DNA of 64,000 nt from Streptomyces sp. NRRL WC-3605 (GTDB lineage Bacteria; Actinomycetota; Actinomycetes; Streptomycetales; Streptomycetaceae). Location of the stretch: the NCBI RefSeq assembly GCF_001509795.1, contig NZ_LLZN01000045.1, positions 295,189-359,188 of the forward strand. The letters are read 5' to 3'. The notes under the pieces are model-generated. The model was not told where the DNA came from, did not search any database, and was given only the letters and a program-made list of their open reading frames with translations. The stretch's first letter is position 1. Each line of letters opens with the position of its first letter. The translations under genes and the position numbers were made by a program. Positions 25,331 to 34,264 of the stretch are shown piece by piece.

Positions 25331-25364
25331 CGATCCTCTCGCGGACCTGCACGATCCTCTCGCG
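25331..25364. promoter_or_regulatory. Tandem 13-bp direct repeats upstream of AraC gene
   Basis: CGATCCTCTCGCG occurs twice in the same orientation, at 25331-25343 and 25352-25364, with starts 21 bp apart, two helical turns. This is the arrangement expected for AraC-family binding. A GACCTGC heptamer also recurs at 25311-25317 and 25344-25350. Confidence 0.55.
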
Positions 25365-25403
25365 CACGGGAACGGGCGCCCGGCGGGGTGCTGCAATGGG
25401 CGC

Positions 25404-26312
25404 ATGGACCTCACCGAGCTCAGAGCGCTGCTGGCCCGGCACGCGCGGCCCGACGCCACGACCGCGATCGAGGGCGTCCATGTGGCGAGGGTCGACCGGT
25501 CCGGGCCCCCGGCGCCCGAGACGTCGGGCACGATCCTCGCGGTCATCGCCCAGGGCGCCAAACGGCTCGCTCTCGGGGACCGCGTCTTCGAGTACGGCCC
25601 CGGCGAGTATCTGGTCGCGTCCGTCGACCTGCCGGTCACCGGCCATTTCACCCGGGCCGACCCCGAGCACCCGGCGCTGGGCTTCGGCATGGTCCTGGAG
25701 CCGTCGGCGGTCGCGGAGCTGCTGCTCCAGGCCGGGCCGGGGGCGGGCGCCCGGACCGGCGGCGGGGGCACGCCTTCGGGGATCGCCGTCAGCACGGCTT
25801 CCGACGCGCTGCTGGACGCCGTGGTCCGGCTGCTGCGCCTGCTCGACGAGCCACGCGACCGCGACGTGCTGGCCCCACTCGTCAAACGGGAGATCCTGTG
25901 GCGGGTGATCACCGGCGAGCAGGGGGCGACGGTACGTCAACTCGGCCTCGCCGACAGCGGTCTGAGCCACGTCTCGCGGGCCGTGCGCTGGATCCGCGAG
26001 CACTACACGGAGCCCTTCCAGGTCGAGGACGTGGCCCGGATGTCCGGCATGAGCACCTCCGCGTTCTACCGCAACTTCCAGGCGGTGACCGCGATGAGCC
26101 CCATCCAGTTCCAGAAACGGATCCGCCTCCAGGAGGCCCGGCTGCTGCTGGCCACCCGGCCCGGCGACGTCACGGGCGTCGGCCGCAGCGTCGGCTACGA
26201 CAACCCCTCGCAGTTCAGCCGGGAGTACCGCCGTCAGTTCGGGACACCGCCCAGCCGGGACGCCGCCCGGCTGCGGCACGCGGCACGCGGCGGGGCGGGC
26301 GGCCCGTCCTGA
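25404..26312 (+). CDS. AraC-family transcription regulator
   Basis: A 302-residue protein with an AraC_N cupin-like sensor domain (about 20-170; ILAVIAQGAKRLALGDRVFEYGPGEYLVASVDLPVTG) and a C-terminal pair of helix-turn-helix motifs (about 205-295; VEDVARMSGMSTSAFYRNFQAVTAMSP and GRSVGYDNPSQFSREYRRQFG). Homologous regulators typically sit divergent to an SDR or AKR gene that they activate, exactly as here. The inducer is unknown. Confidence 0.92.
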   Translation: MDLTELRALLARHARPDATTAIEGVHVARVDRSGPPAPETSGTILAVIAQGAKRLALGDRVFEYGPGEYLVASVDLPVTGHFTRADPEHPALGFGMVLEPSAVAELLLQAGPGAGARTGGGGTPSGIAVSTASDALLDAVVRLLRLLDEPRDRDVLAPLVKREILWRVITGEQGATVRQLGLADSGLSHVSRAVRWIREHYTEPFQVEDVARMSGMSTSAFYRNFQAVTAMSPIQFQKRIRLQEARLLLATRPGDVTGVGRSVGYDNPSQFSREYRRQFGTPPSRDAARLRHAARGGAGGPS

Positions 26313-26321
26313 GCGATTCGG

Positions 26322-27218
26322 CTAATCGCCGCTCGATGGCTGGAAGTTGATGCGTTCGTTGACCACGGGGAAGCCCGCCTTGGCGAAGTGGGCGGCCATG
26401 GGGGCGTTGCCCTGGTCGGTGGAGGCGGTGACCCGCTCGGCGCCGTGCCGGACCAGGTGGTGGGTGCACTCGGCGAGCAGGTCGTAGGCGTAGCCGTGGC
26501 CGCGCTGCTCGGGGACGACACCGATGAACCCGATGGTCGGCCCGGACGGGTTGTGCGCGGGGATGTGGATGCCGGCCAGCTCACCGTCGGGCGTCCGGGC
26601 GATCTGCCACCACTCCCGCGGGGAGGGGCACCAGTGGAAGAAGTCCAGCTCCTCCTGGGCGGCCAGGTCGAGGCCGCCCTTCTCCTTGGCCCGCAGCGCG
26701 TGGGCGTCCAGGGTGACGGAGTGGATGCGCCGCAGGGCGTCGAAGAAGACGGCGTCGTCGGGCTCGGGCTCGAACCGCAGACGTCCGGGGCGTTCGGGCA
26801 GCCCCAGGTCGGGCGTCCAGCGGTACTGGAAGCGCTCGACGAGCAGGGTGTAGCCGGCCGCGCGTGCGGCGGCGAAGCGGGCCTCGGCGGCCGCCCTGAG
26901 AACGGGGTCGTCCCGCCAGCCGCCGGGCAGGTTGATCTCCAGTTCGACCTGCCAGGGCGAGGTGCGCAGCAGCGCGGCCCCGGCCTCCTCCTCGCCCTCG
27001 GCGACGTCGAACCAGTTGACGTTGACCGGCTCCTGGTCGTTCGGACCGCCCCACCAGGCGCCGCGGGCGACCACGGCTCCGTCACGCAGCGCCACCCGTT
27101 TCCACTCGGGGCGGAACACTGTCTTCCGGTGCCCTTCGGCGGCGGCGAGGGGATCGGGGTGGGCGTCGAAGAGCGCGGCGTCGTCGGCGGTGAGCGTGCG
27201 GATGACCGGGTCGGTCAT
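26322..27218 (-). CDS. GNAT family N-acetyltransferase
   Basis: A 298-residue protein with a GNAT fold in the C-terminal half: the acetyl-CoA pyrophosphate loop is VVPEQRGHGYAYDLL, followed by the helix-strand NAPMAAHFAKAGFPVV typical of motif B. The N-terminal half is a second, degenerate GNAT-like domain. It ends only 10 bases from the convergent AraC gene. The substrate is unknown; the domain layout resembles proteins acylating amino-group metabolites or antibiotics, but this is not diagnostic. Confidence 0.88.
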   Translation of the reverse strand: MTDPVIRTLTADDAALFDAHPDPLAAAEGHRKTVFRPEWKRVALRDGAVVARGAWWGGPNDQEPVNVNWFDVAEGEEEAGAALLRTSPWQVELEINLPGGWRDDPVLRAAAEARFAAARAAGYTLLVERFQYRWTPDLGLPERPGRLRFEPEPDDAVFFDALRRIHSVTLDAHALRAKEKGGLDLAAQEELDFFHWCPSPREWWQIARTPDGELAGIHIPAHNPSGPTIGFIGVVPEQRGHGYAYDLLAECTHHLVRHGAERVTASTDQGNAPMAAHFAKAGFPVVNERINFQPSSGD

Positions 27219-27323
27219 GAAGTCCTCCGGGTTGCGGACGGTGAAAGCCCCCGGACGGTACGTGGGCCCTTACGCCGCCGTCCACGCCTTTTCACTGGTC
27301 GACGCGCCCGGACGCCCGCTCCA

Positions 27324-27335
27324 GGGAGCGCTCTC
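27324..27335. promoter_or_regulatory. LacI-type operator, distal copy
   Basis: GGGAGCGCTCTC: the core GAGCGCTC is a perfect palindrome with one mismatch further out. It shares the AGCGCT core with the proximal site at 27510-27521, 186 bp away centre to centre. LacI-family repressors of sugar-polymer utilisation in Streptomyces (for example CebR) use GGGAGCGCTCCC-like sites. Confidence 0.5.
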
Positions 27336-27445
27336 AGACGCCCATGACGCCTTAAGCGTGCCTTAGGCAAAGATTAAACGATCGTGTACATTTCATGACC
27401 ATCGCCATCCTCGCAGGTCAGCGCGCTTTCAGTTCTGTGCGGACC

Positions 27446-27474
27446 TGTTGGCTCCGGCGGAGGGGGTGCGTACC
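27446..27474 (+). promoter_or_regulatory. Putative promoter of GH64 gene
   Basis: TTGGCT (27446-27451), a 17-base spacer and TACCAT (27469-27474) resemble a housekeeping -35/-10 pair. The predicted start of transcription, near 27481, lies between the two LacI-type sites. Confidence 0.4.
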
Positions 27475-27509
27475 ATCGGGGCCCATCGGCGGCACGCCCC
27501 TCCGTTTCA

Positions 27510-27521
27510 GAGAGCGCTCTC
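27510..27521. promoter_or_regulatory. LacI-type operator, proximal copy
   Basis: GAGAGCGCTCTC is a perfect 12-bp palindrome 75 bases before the glucanase start. Placed just downstream of the probable transcription start, it suits repression by a LacI-family regulator released by glucan oligosaccharides. The regulator gene is not in the window. Confidence 0.6.
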
Positions 27522-27595
27522 AGAAGGCTTTCACGGATACCGGAGGCAGCCGCCCGAACAAGGCACCCGCTCAACACCCCCGGGAGACCCCCCAC

Positions 27596-28801
27596 ATGAC
27601 ATCCCGACACCAGCGCCCCCTCGGCCGCCGCCGGCTCCTGTTCGCCCTCGGCGGCGCGGCGGTCGCCGTCCCCGCCATCGCCACCGTGGCGCCGTACGCC
27701 CTCGCGGGAACCTCGGAGGACGGCGATCCGAAGGCCGCGGCGGACACGCTGCCGCTGACGATCGTCAACAACAGTGGCGAGTTCGACAACGCGAACGTCC
27801 ACGTCTACGTCGTCGGCAACCAGGACGGGCGTCAGGTGCGCCTCACCCCGGACGGCACCCTCGCGCCGATCGCCCTGTCGGACAACGGTGCCGACGGCTT
27901 CACCGACTACGCGATCAGCCTCGCCGGGAGCGGCGAGACCAAGCTGTCCCTCCCCCACATGTCCGGCCGGATCTACGTGGCGCTCGGCGAGAAGCTCAAG
28001 TTCAAGGCCGTCGCCGACGGCAACGGGAACGCCGCGCTCCAGTACCCGGCCGGCTGGGTCTCCTCGGACCCCAACTTCCCGGTGCTGCACGACTGCGCCG
28101 AGTTCACGTTCAACTCCTCCGGGATGTTCTGCAACACCACGATGGTCGACATGTTCAGCGTCCCGCTGAGCATCCGGCTCACCGGCGACAAGGACCAGAC
28201 GACGGGCAGGCTGAAGGCCGGCGGGCGCGCGGGCGTCTTCGACGCGGTCCGCAGGGCGGAGGGGTTCGACCGGCTCGTCGTGGACGACACCCGGGTCATC
28301 GCCCCCGGCCACGGCCTGGACGCCGGCCTGTTCGCCAAGGACTACTTCGCCCCGTACATCGACGAGGTGTGGAGCACGTACACGGCCCGGGACCTCACCG
28401 TGAAGACCAACGCGGGCACGTTCACGGGCCGGGTGCGCGGCGACCGCTTCACCTTCGACGGCCCCGCCCAGGTCTCCTTCGCCAAGCCGTCCACGCGTGA
28501 CGTGCTGTTCTGCGACGGCAATCTGGCCGCCCCCAACGACGGCACCACCGGGCCGGTGGCGGCGATCCTCGGCGCCGGCTTCAACCGCTCGACGCTGCTC
28601 GGCGAGCCGGCCCAGCCCACGACCGACTCGGCCGCCTTCTACGGCACCGACCTCACCAACCACTACGCCAAGGCCGTGCACGCGGCCACCGAGGACGGAA
28701 AGGCGTACGGCTTCGCCTTCGACGACGTCGCCGACTTCGCCTCGTACATCCAGGACACGGCACCGACCGGGCTCACGCTGACGCTCACGCCGTTCGCCTG
28801 A
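27596..28801 (+). CDS. GH64 endo-beta-1,3-glucanase, Tat-secreted
   Basis: A 401-residue secreted laminarinase-type enzyme of glycoside hydrolase family 64, which cleaves beta-1,3-glucan. The signal peptide has twin arginines (GRRRLLFALGG) and ends around ALAGT. The mature part contains family features: LPLTIVNNSG at the start, FVLHDCAEFTFN-like segment with NTTMVDMFSVPLSI (acidic Glu/Asp near the catalytic site) and DEVWSTYTARDL. No carbohydrate-binding module follows. GGGAGA precedes the ATG at 27596. Expression is probably controlled through the LacI-type sites; a strong terminator follows. Confidence 0.92.
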   Translation: MTSRHQRPLGRRRLLFALGGAAVAVPAIATVAPYALAGTSEDGDPKAAADTLPLTIVNNSGEFDNANVHVYVVGNQDGRQVRLTPDGTLAPIALSDNGADGFTDYAISLAGSGETKLSLPHMSGRIYVALGEKLKFKAVADGNGNAALQYPAGWVSSDPNFPVLHDCAEFTFNSSGMFCNTTMVDMFSVPLSIRLTGDKDQTTGRLKAGGRAGVFDAVRRAEGFDRLVVDDTRVIAPGHGLDAGLFAKDYFAPYIDEVWSTYTARDLTVKTNAGTFTGRVRGDRFTFDGPAQVSFAKPSTRDVLFCDGNLAAPNDGTTGPVAAILGAGFNRSTLLGEPAQPTTDSAAFYGTDLTNHYAKAVHAATEDGKAYGFAFDDVADFASYIQDTAPTGLTLTLTPFA

Positions 28802-28831
28802 ATGATCCGTCCGGCGCGGGGTGGACGGTCC

Positions 28832-28861
28832 CCCCGGGCGGGGTTTCCTCCCCGCCCGGGG
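28832..28861 (+). terminator. Hairpin terminator after GH64 gene
   Basis: A perfect 12-bp stem (28832-28843 with 28850-28861) with the loop TTTCCT, 30 bases after the stop codon. Confidence 0.75.
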
Positions 28862-29008
28862 AGGTACCCCGAGGCTCCGGGCCACCGGTGCGCGAGCGGG
28901 CCCGCGGGTCCTCCGGATGCAGGAGCCGCTCCGGGGATGAATGGTGGGTAGCAGACCCGATGACCGCACCGGGCCCGAACCGAAGATCCCCGGATCCGAG
29001 GAGCAGAG

Positions 29009-29218
29009 ATGATGCCGACGTCCCAGCCCGAAGCGTCCGGGCCGTCCGGAGAGCGTTGCACCCCGGACGACCTGCTCCACGCCCGCACCGGCACCGAGGT
29101 GTCGCCCGAGGACATCGTGCTTGCCTCGGGCAAGGACCTCACCGCGCACAACCTGGAATGGGCCAAGCGCAAGATCGAGGCGGAAGGTCCCTCCGCCCTG
29201 GAGAAGCTGCTGCCGTAG
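29009..29218 (+). CDS. Small conserved hypothetical protein
   Basis: A 69-residue acidic protein with no membrane segment or cysteine-rich motif apart from one Cys. The core TPDDLLHARTGTEVSPEDIVLASGKDLTAHNLEWAKRKIEAEG-type composition suggests a small helical protein (quoted here only by its ends: TPDDLL to KIEAEG). GAGGAGCAG sits just before the ATG pair at 29009 and 29012, a convincing initiation region. It is isolated between two strong hairpins. Function is unknown. Confidence 0.75.
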   Translation: MMPTSQPEASGPSGERCTPDDLLHARTGTEVSPEDIVLASGKDLTAHNLEWAKRKIEAEGPSALEKLLP

Positions 29219-29237
29219 AAGTCCCCCGCGCCCCGAC

Positions 29238-29285
29238 CGCGCGGGCCGCCCCGGGCGCGAGCCGACGCCCGGGGCGGCCCGCGCG
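29238..29285. terminator. 20-bp stem bidirectional terminator
   Basis: A perfect 20-bp GC stem (29238-29257 with 29266-29285) and 8-base loop between the small protein gene and the convergent sulfite-oxidase-like gene. It is the longest perfect hairpin I found in the window. Confidence 0.85.
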
Positions 29286-29305
29286 CTCGCGTACGCCCAC
29301 CGGGG

Positions 29306-30424
29306 TCACTCGTCCAGGCAGAGGACCGGCACCCGCTGCACGAGGTTGTTGGCGAACCCCCCACGGTTCCAGGGCTGTCGGAGGGGCTGGGTACGGCCGT
29401 CGGCGTCGGTCGCGCGAGCGCTGAGCACATGCTCCCCGGGGACGGCTTTCCACGGGTGCCGCCAGCGGCGCCAGGCCCAGCGGTGCCCGTCCCCCGGCTC
29501 CAGTTCCGCCTCGCGCCAGGTGGCGCCCGCGTCCGCGCTGACCTCGACGCGGGTGACCGGCGCGTATCCGGACCAGGCCCGCCCCTCCAGGGTCACCGGG
29601 CCGGGCCGCAGCACCCGGGAACGGGACATGAAGTCGGGGAAGCCCGGCGGGACCAGCAGGGCGCGCGGGGCGATCCGGGTCACGGGCTCCCCCGGGTCCT
29701 CGGGCAGCCGGCGCAGCCGGTAGGCGGCGGTGTGCTGGAACCCGGTGAACGGCTCGTCGGCGACCGTGATGGCGCGCAGCCACTTGACGTGGGCCATGCC
29801 GTACCAGCCGGGCACGACCAGCCGCAGCGGGAAGCCGTGCTGCGGGGGCAGCGGGGAGCCGTTCATCGCGTACGCCACCAGCACCTCGGGGTCCCGGCCC
29901 GTGGCCACCTCCATCGGCAGCGCCCGCTGGTAGTCCTGCTCGACCCCGCGCTCCACCCCGTGGTCGGCGCCGGTGAAGACGACGTCGACGGCCTCCGCCC
30001 GCACCGACGCCTCGGCGAGCAGCAGCCGCAGCGGGACGCCGGTCCACTCGGCGGTGCCGACGGCCTCCACGAGCCAGGGCTGGCTGACCGGCCGGGGCTC
30101 CAGCAGGGCCCGCCCGTTGCCGGCGCACTCCAGCGTGACGCGGGTGGTCACGGGTGGGAACGCCGCGAGGTCGGCCGGGGCGAGGCTCAGCGGGCGCCGG
30201 ACCCGGCCGTCGACGGCCAGCCGCCAGGCGGTGCCGTCGGGGACGTAGGGGATGTCGTAGTGCGTGAGCACGTAGTGCAGGCCCGGCGGGGTGAGGTCGT
30301 GGCGCAACGTCTCCAGCGGCAGACCGTGGTTGCGCGCGGCGAGCGCCAGCTCGTCCGGGCCGATGCCCTCGCCGGGGCCGGCCAGCCGGGCCGGTGCGCT
30401 CGCGTCGGCGAGTCGGTGACCCAT
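29306..30424 (-). CDS. Sulfite oxidase-like molybdopterin oxidoreductase
   Basis: A 372-residue enzyme of the sulfite oxidase/nitrate reductase family. The Moco-ligating cysteine is in [12 protein letters not shown]; other family features are [11 protein letters not shown], the Arg-rich [20 protein letters not shown] and a C-terminal dimerisation domain ([19 protein letters not shown]). There is no haem b5 domain and no secretion signal, so it is a cytoplasmic, single-cofactor type. The true reaction (sulfite oxidation or another oxo-transfer) is uncertain. I prefer the ATG at 30424, since GGA lies 11 bases upstream; an ATG three codons earlier is too close to it. It is divergent from the transhydrogenase gene. 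Confidence 0.88.
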   Translation of the reverse strand: MGHRLADASAPARLAGPGEGIGPDELALAARNHGLPLETLRHDLTPPGLHYVLTHYDIPYVPDGTAWRLAVDGRVRRPLSLAPADLAAFPPVTTRVTLECAGNGRALLEPRPVSQPWLVEAVGTAEWTGVPLRLLLAEASVRAEAVDVVFTGADHGVERGVEQDYQRALPMEVATGRDPEVLVAYAMNGSPLPPQHGFPLRLVVPGWYGMAHVKWLRAITVADEPFTGFQHTAAYRLRRLPEDPGEPVTRIAPRALLVPPGFPDFMSRSRVLRPGPVTLEGRAWSGYAPVTRVEVSADAGATWREAELEPGDGHRWAWRRWRHPWKAVPGEHVLSARATDADGRTQPLRQPWNRGGFANNLVQRVPVLCLDE

Positions 30425-30547
30425 GACGGCCATTATCCGCGCGGGGCGGGCGGACCGCCCGCGCTGACGTGCCCACGGACCGCCGCCGCGCGGATGGTTG
30501 CCCGCTCACCCTTCCGGAAGAAGGCCACCGGCTGCCAGACTCCTGAG

Positions 30548-31951
30548 GTGCCCGACTACGACATGCTCGTCATCGGATCCGGACCGGGCGGCCAGAAGGC
30601 CGCCATCGCCGCCGCCAAGCTCGGCCGTCGCGTCGCCGTCGTGGACCGCCCCGACATGGTCGGCGGCGTCTCCATCCACACCGGGACCATCCCGTCCAAG
30701 ACCATGCGCGAGGCCGTGCTGTATCTGACCGGCCTCACCCAGCGCGATCTGTACGGGCAGAGCTACCGCCTCAAGGACGACATCACCGTCGCCGACCTGA
30801 CCTCGCGCACCCGGCACGTGGTGGGCCGCGAGGTCGACGTCATCCGCAGCCAGCTCTCCCGCAACCAGGTCTCCCTGTACGCCGGCGTCGGCCGCTTCGT
30901 CGACCCGCACACGGTCGCCCTGCGCGAGATCACCGGCCAGGAGCGGCTGCTCACCGCCGAGCACGTCGTCATCGCCACCGGCACCCGGCCCGCGCGGCCC
31001 GCCAGTGTGGAGTTCGACGGGCGGACGATCATGGACTCGGACAACGTGCTGTCCCTGGAGCGGGTCCCGCGGTCCATGGTGATCGTCGGCGCCGGGGTGA
31101 TCGGCATGGAGTACGCGTCGATGTTCGCCGCGCTCGGCAGCAAGGTCACCGTGGTCGAGAAGCGCCCGGGGATGCTCGACATGTGCGACGTCGAGGTCAT
31201 CGAGTCGCTCAAGTACCACTTGCGGGACCTCGCGGTGACGTTCCGCTTCGGCGAGACGGTCGCCGCGGTGGAGCGGCACGCCCGCGGCACGCTCACCGTG
31301 CTGGAGAGCGGCAAGAAGATACCGGCCGACGCCGTGATGTACTCGGCGGGCCGGCAGGGCCTCACCGACGAACTGGACCTGGCCAAGGCCGGGCTGGGCG
31401 CGGACACCCGCGGCCGGATCGCGGTGGACGAGCACTACCGCACCGAGGTGCCGCACATCTACGCGGTCGGCGACGTCATCGGGTTCCCCGCGCTGGCGGC
31501 CACCTCGATGGAACAGGGCCGGGCGGCGGCGTACCACGCCTGCGGGGAGCCCGTCGGCCGGATGCACCACCTGCAGCCCATCGGGATCTACACCATCCCG
31601 GAGATCAGCTTCATCGGCCGGACCGAGGACCAGCTCACGGAGGACCGGGTGCCGTTCGAGGTCGGCATCTCCCGCTACCGCGAGCTGGCCCGCGGGCAGA
31701 TCATCGGCGACTCGCACGGCATGCTGAAGCTGCTGGTCTCCCCCGAGGACCGCACGTTGCTTGGGGTCCACTGCTTCGGCACGGGCGCGACCGAGCTCAT
31801 CCACATCGGACAGTCGGTGATGGGGTGCGGCGGGACCGTCGACTACCTGGTCGACGCGGTGTTCAACTATCCGACGCTGGCGGAGTCCTACAAGGTGGCC
31901 GCCCTCGACGCCACGAACCGGCTGCGGCAGATCGACCACATCGTCGACTGA
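30548..31951 (+). CDS. sthA: Soluble (Si-specific) NAD(P)+ transhydrogenase
   Basis: A 467-residue flavoprotein of the disulfide-reductase superfamily. FAD binding is seen in [17 protein letters not shown] and in the second ATG-type motif [11 protein letters not shown]; the NAD(P) loop is [20 protein letters not shown]. At the position where lipoamide and glutathione reductases carry the redox CxxxxC there is [12 protein letters not shown], without cysteines, which identifies SthA. It equilibrates NADPH and NADH in the cytoplasm. Length matches E. coli SthA (466). The GTG at 30548 fits the family N-terminus; the ribosome binding site is weak. Confidence 0.93.
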   Translation: MPDYDMLVIGSGPGGQKAAIAAAKLGRRVAVVDRPDMVGGVSIHTGTIPSKTMREAVLYLTGLTQRDLYGQSYRLKDDITVADLTSRTRHVVGREVDVIRSQLSRNQVSLYAGVGRFVDPHTVALREITGQERLLTAEHVVIATGTRPARPASVEFDGRTIMDSDNVLSLERVPRSMVIVGAGVIGMEYASMFAALGSKVTVVEKRPGMLDMCDVEVIESLKYHLRDLAVTFRFGETVAAVERHARGTLTVLESGKKIPADAVMYSAGRQGLTDELDLAKAGLGADTRGRIAVDEHYRTEVPHIYAVGDVIGFPALAATSMEQGRAAAYHACGEPVGRMHHLQPIGIYTIPEISFIGRTEDQLTEDRVPFEVGISRYRELARGQIIGDSHGMLKLLVSPEDRTLLGVHCFGTGATELIHIGQSVMGCGGTVDYLVDAVFNYPTLAESYKVAALDATNRLRQIDHIVD

Positions 31952-31986
31952 GCGGTCCGGGGGCGGGGGCCCAGGGGTCGGGGGGC

Positions 31987-32460
31987 CTACAGGTCCTCGT
32001 CGTCCACCACGTGCATCGCGGCCTCCTCGGCGCCGGCCGCCCCGGCGTCGATGCCCACGTCGGAGGCGATCTCCTCCTTCACGGCGTCGGCGTGCGCGCC
32101 CTCGTCCGGGGCGACCAGGCGGCCGGCCCGCTCGTCGCCCGCCTCCGGGTCCAGGGGTTCGCCCTCGCCTTCGGGCAGGTCGCCCACGTCGTCACCGGCG
32201 GGCGCGCCGACGTCCGGGACCTCCTCGGCCAGCCGCTGGTCGAGGCTCTCTCCCTCGTGCTGCTCGGCCGCCGTGGTGCCGTACTTGGTCACGCCGAGCG
32301 GCCTCTCCGGCGGCGAGTAGCCCTCGTCGAGGGTGTCGTCGTACGTCCGCTCGTCGAGGGCGTCCTGCATGTCGAGCGGCGCCGCGTCCTCCTGCTCCTC
32401 GTTGCTGCCGGTCGGCTGGTACGCGTCGTCGGCCACCGGCTCGGGGGTGTTCTCGCCCAT
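31987..32460 (-). CDS. DUF5709 acidic protein
   Basis: A 157-residue, very acidic, probably disordered protein. The central block YDDTLDEGYSPPERPLGVTK and GESLDQRLAEEVPDVG are hallmarks of the actinobacterial DUF5709 family, of unknown function. GAGGGAGG precedes the ATG at 32460; the longer upstream frame is not supported. It is convergent with the transhydrogenase gene, 35 bases apart, and divergent from the permease. Confidence 0.85.
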   Translation of the reverse strand: MGENTPEPVADDAYQPTGSNEEQEDAAPLDMQDALDERTYDDTLDEGYSPPERPLGVTKYGTTAAEQHEGESLDQRLAEEVPDVGAPAGDDVGDLPEGEGEPLDPEAGDERAGRLVAPDEGAHADAVKEEIASDVGIDAGAAGAEEAAMHVVDDEDL

Positions 32461-32779
32461 GCCTGCCTCCCTCACTTCAAGGCGCGGCGGCTGTCGTGCC
32501 CGCGCGTGTCCTGAACCGCGTTTCCCAAAGCGCCGTGTCCAACCCGGGAAGATCCCCGACGCGCCCGTACGGCCGCCCACTTGTGGCTATCATCACTCGC
32601 GCACACCGCGTGACCACCCGGCGACGCAACGGCGTACAGTGTCCGCCACCCCCATGTCGGCCGCCCGCGATCCGAGGTCATCCCTTGGAGGCTCGTGGCG
32701 TTTTCCCACCCCCCACACAGTCTTTACGGCGCCTGGGCCGGGGCCCCGTGCGCCGTGCACGACGGAAAGCGGCGCAGCC
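32461..32779. other. 319-base divergent intergenic region
   Basis: It should hold promoters for the DUF5709 gene and the permease gene. A -10-like TACAGT lies at 32635-32640, but no matching -35 at good spacing is seen. There is no additional gene or repeat that I can support. Confidence 0.35.
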
Positions 32780-34252
32780 ATGAGCAACCCCAGGGGCAGA
32801 GGGCTCCAGGCCAACGCCCTCGGCACCTTCGACACCGTGGTGATGGCGGTCGCGGGCAGTGCCCCGGCGTACTCGATCGCCGCGACCACCGCGGTCCTGG
32901 TGGGCGCGGTGGGCCTGGCCAGCCCCGCCGCGCTGCTGTACTGCGCGATACCCATGCTGGGCATCGCGCTCGCCTTCAGCCGGCTCAACCGGATCGCCGT
33001 GAACGCCGGAGCGGGCTACTCGTGGGTCGGGCGCACCCTGCATCCGTTCCTGGGTTTCCTCAGCGGCTGGGCGCTGGTCGTCTCGGCGACGATCTTCATG
33101 GTGGCGGGCTCGCTGCCGGCCGGTGCGATGACGCTGGCCCTCTTCGACGAGGGGCTCGCCCATGACACCGCGCTGTCCACGCTGGTGGGCGCCTGCTGGT
33201 TCCTGGTCATGCTGCTGGTGGTGCTGGGCGGGGCCCGGCTCACCGTGCGGGCCCAGTTCGTGCTGACGGGGGCCGAACTCCTCATCCTGGGGCTGTTCGC
33301 GGTGCTCGCCCTGTTCCGGGCCGAGGGGGCCCGCGCGTTCGACTGGTCGTGGCTGGGCTTCGGGCACTTCGACGGCCTCGCCGGGTTCGCCTCCGGGGCG
33401 CTGATCGCCGCGTTCTACTACTGGGGCTGGGACGTCGCGAGCAACCTCAGCGAGGAGACCCGGGACAGCCGGCGGACGACGGGCCTCGCCGGGCTGGTCG
33501 GCGTGGGCGTCGTCTTCCTGCTGTTCGAGGTCTTCACCATCGCCGTCAACGTCATCCTGTCGTCCCGGCAGATCCGGGAGAACGACGCGAACGTGCTGGC
33601 CGTGCTCGGCGAGGAGGTCTGGCCGGGCTGGGGCGGCAAGGTGCTGATCGGGGCGGTGATGCTGTCCACCGTCGCGACCCTGGAGACCACACTGATCCAG
33701 GTGACGCGCTCCCTGTTCGCGATGGGCCGGGACCGCACGATGCCGGCCGCGCTCGGCCGGGTGCACCGGCGCTGGAACACGCCGTGGGTGGCGGTCGCGG
33801 TCGTCGGCGTGGTGGCGCCGGCGATGTTCGTCGCGTCCAACCTCCTCGGCACGGTGGGCGACATCCTCCACGAGGCGATCGCCGCGATCGGGTTGCAGAT
33901 CGCCGTCTACTACGGGCTGACGGGCCTCGCGGCGGTCGTCGCGTACCGCAGGCTGCTCTTCAGGTCGGTGCGGGACTTCGTGCTGGGCGGGGTGTGGCCG
34001 CTGTTCGGGTCGCTGTTCATGTTCGCGATCCTCGTCGAGTCGCTGGGCGAGCTGAGCGGCTGCGCGATCGGCATCGGCATCGGCGGTCTGGCCGTCGGGG
34101 CGATCCCGATGCTGTGGTACTGGCGGCAGGGCAGCGACTACTACCGGCCGGCCGCGCTGGACGCCACGCGGACCGTCGAGGCGGACTACGTGCCCGCCGC
34201 CCGCGGCGCCTCCCCCTCCCTCGTCCACGAGGGCTCTCCCACCGACTTCTGA
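32780..34252 (+). CDS. APC-family amino acid permease
   Basis: A 490-residue integral membrane transporter with about 12 hydrophobic helices. It belongs to the amino acid-polyamine-organocation superfamily: the first helix contains GTFDTVVMAVAGSAPAYSIAATTA, the unwound substrate-binding segment, and AFYYWGWDVASNLSEETRDSRR is the conserved sixth-helix region. The substrate is probably an amino acid or amine. GGAAAGCGG precedes the ATG at 32780. The next gene starts 12 bases after the stop and is likely co-transcribed. Confidence 0.9.
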   Translation: MSNPRGRGLQANALGTFDTVVMAVAGSAPAYSIAATTAVLVGAVGLASPAALLYCAIPMLGIALAFSRLNRIAVNAGAGYSWVGRTLHPFLGFLSGWALVVSATIFMVAGSLPAGAMTLALFDEGLAHDTALSTLVGACWFLVMLLVVLGGARLTVRAQFVLTGAELLILGLFAVLALFRAEGARAFDWSWLGFGHFDGLAGFASGALIAAFYYWGWDVASNLSEETRDSRRTTGLAGLVGVGVVFLLFEVFTIAVNVILSSRQIRENDANVLAVLGEEVWPGWGGKVLIGAVMLSTVATLETTLIQVTRSLFAMGRDRTMPAALGRVHRRWNTPWVAVAVVGVVAPAMFVASNLLGTVGDILHEAIAAIGLQIAVYYGLTGLAAVVAYRRLLFRSVRDFVLGGVWPLFGSLFMFAILVESLGELSGCAIGIGIGGLAVGAIPMLWYWRQGSDYYRPAALDATRTVEADYVPAARGASPSLVHEGSPTDF

Positions 34253-34264
34253 CGGAGGCCCAGG

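Larger units (their letters stand above)
27219..27595. other. 377-base divergent promoter region of GH64 gene
   Basis: The region separates the acetyltransferase gene and the glucanase gene. It contains two LacI-type palindromes (listed separately), an AT-rich block near 27366-27400, and a probable promoter at 27446-27474. No additional gene is evident. Confidence 0.6.

Noticed and set aside
28943..28950. GGGTA resembling a SigB-type -10 upstream of the 69-residue gene
   Set aside because: I could not find a matching -35 at the right spacing.
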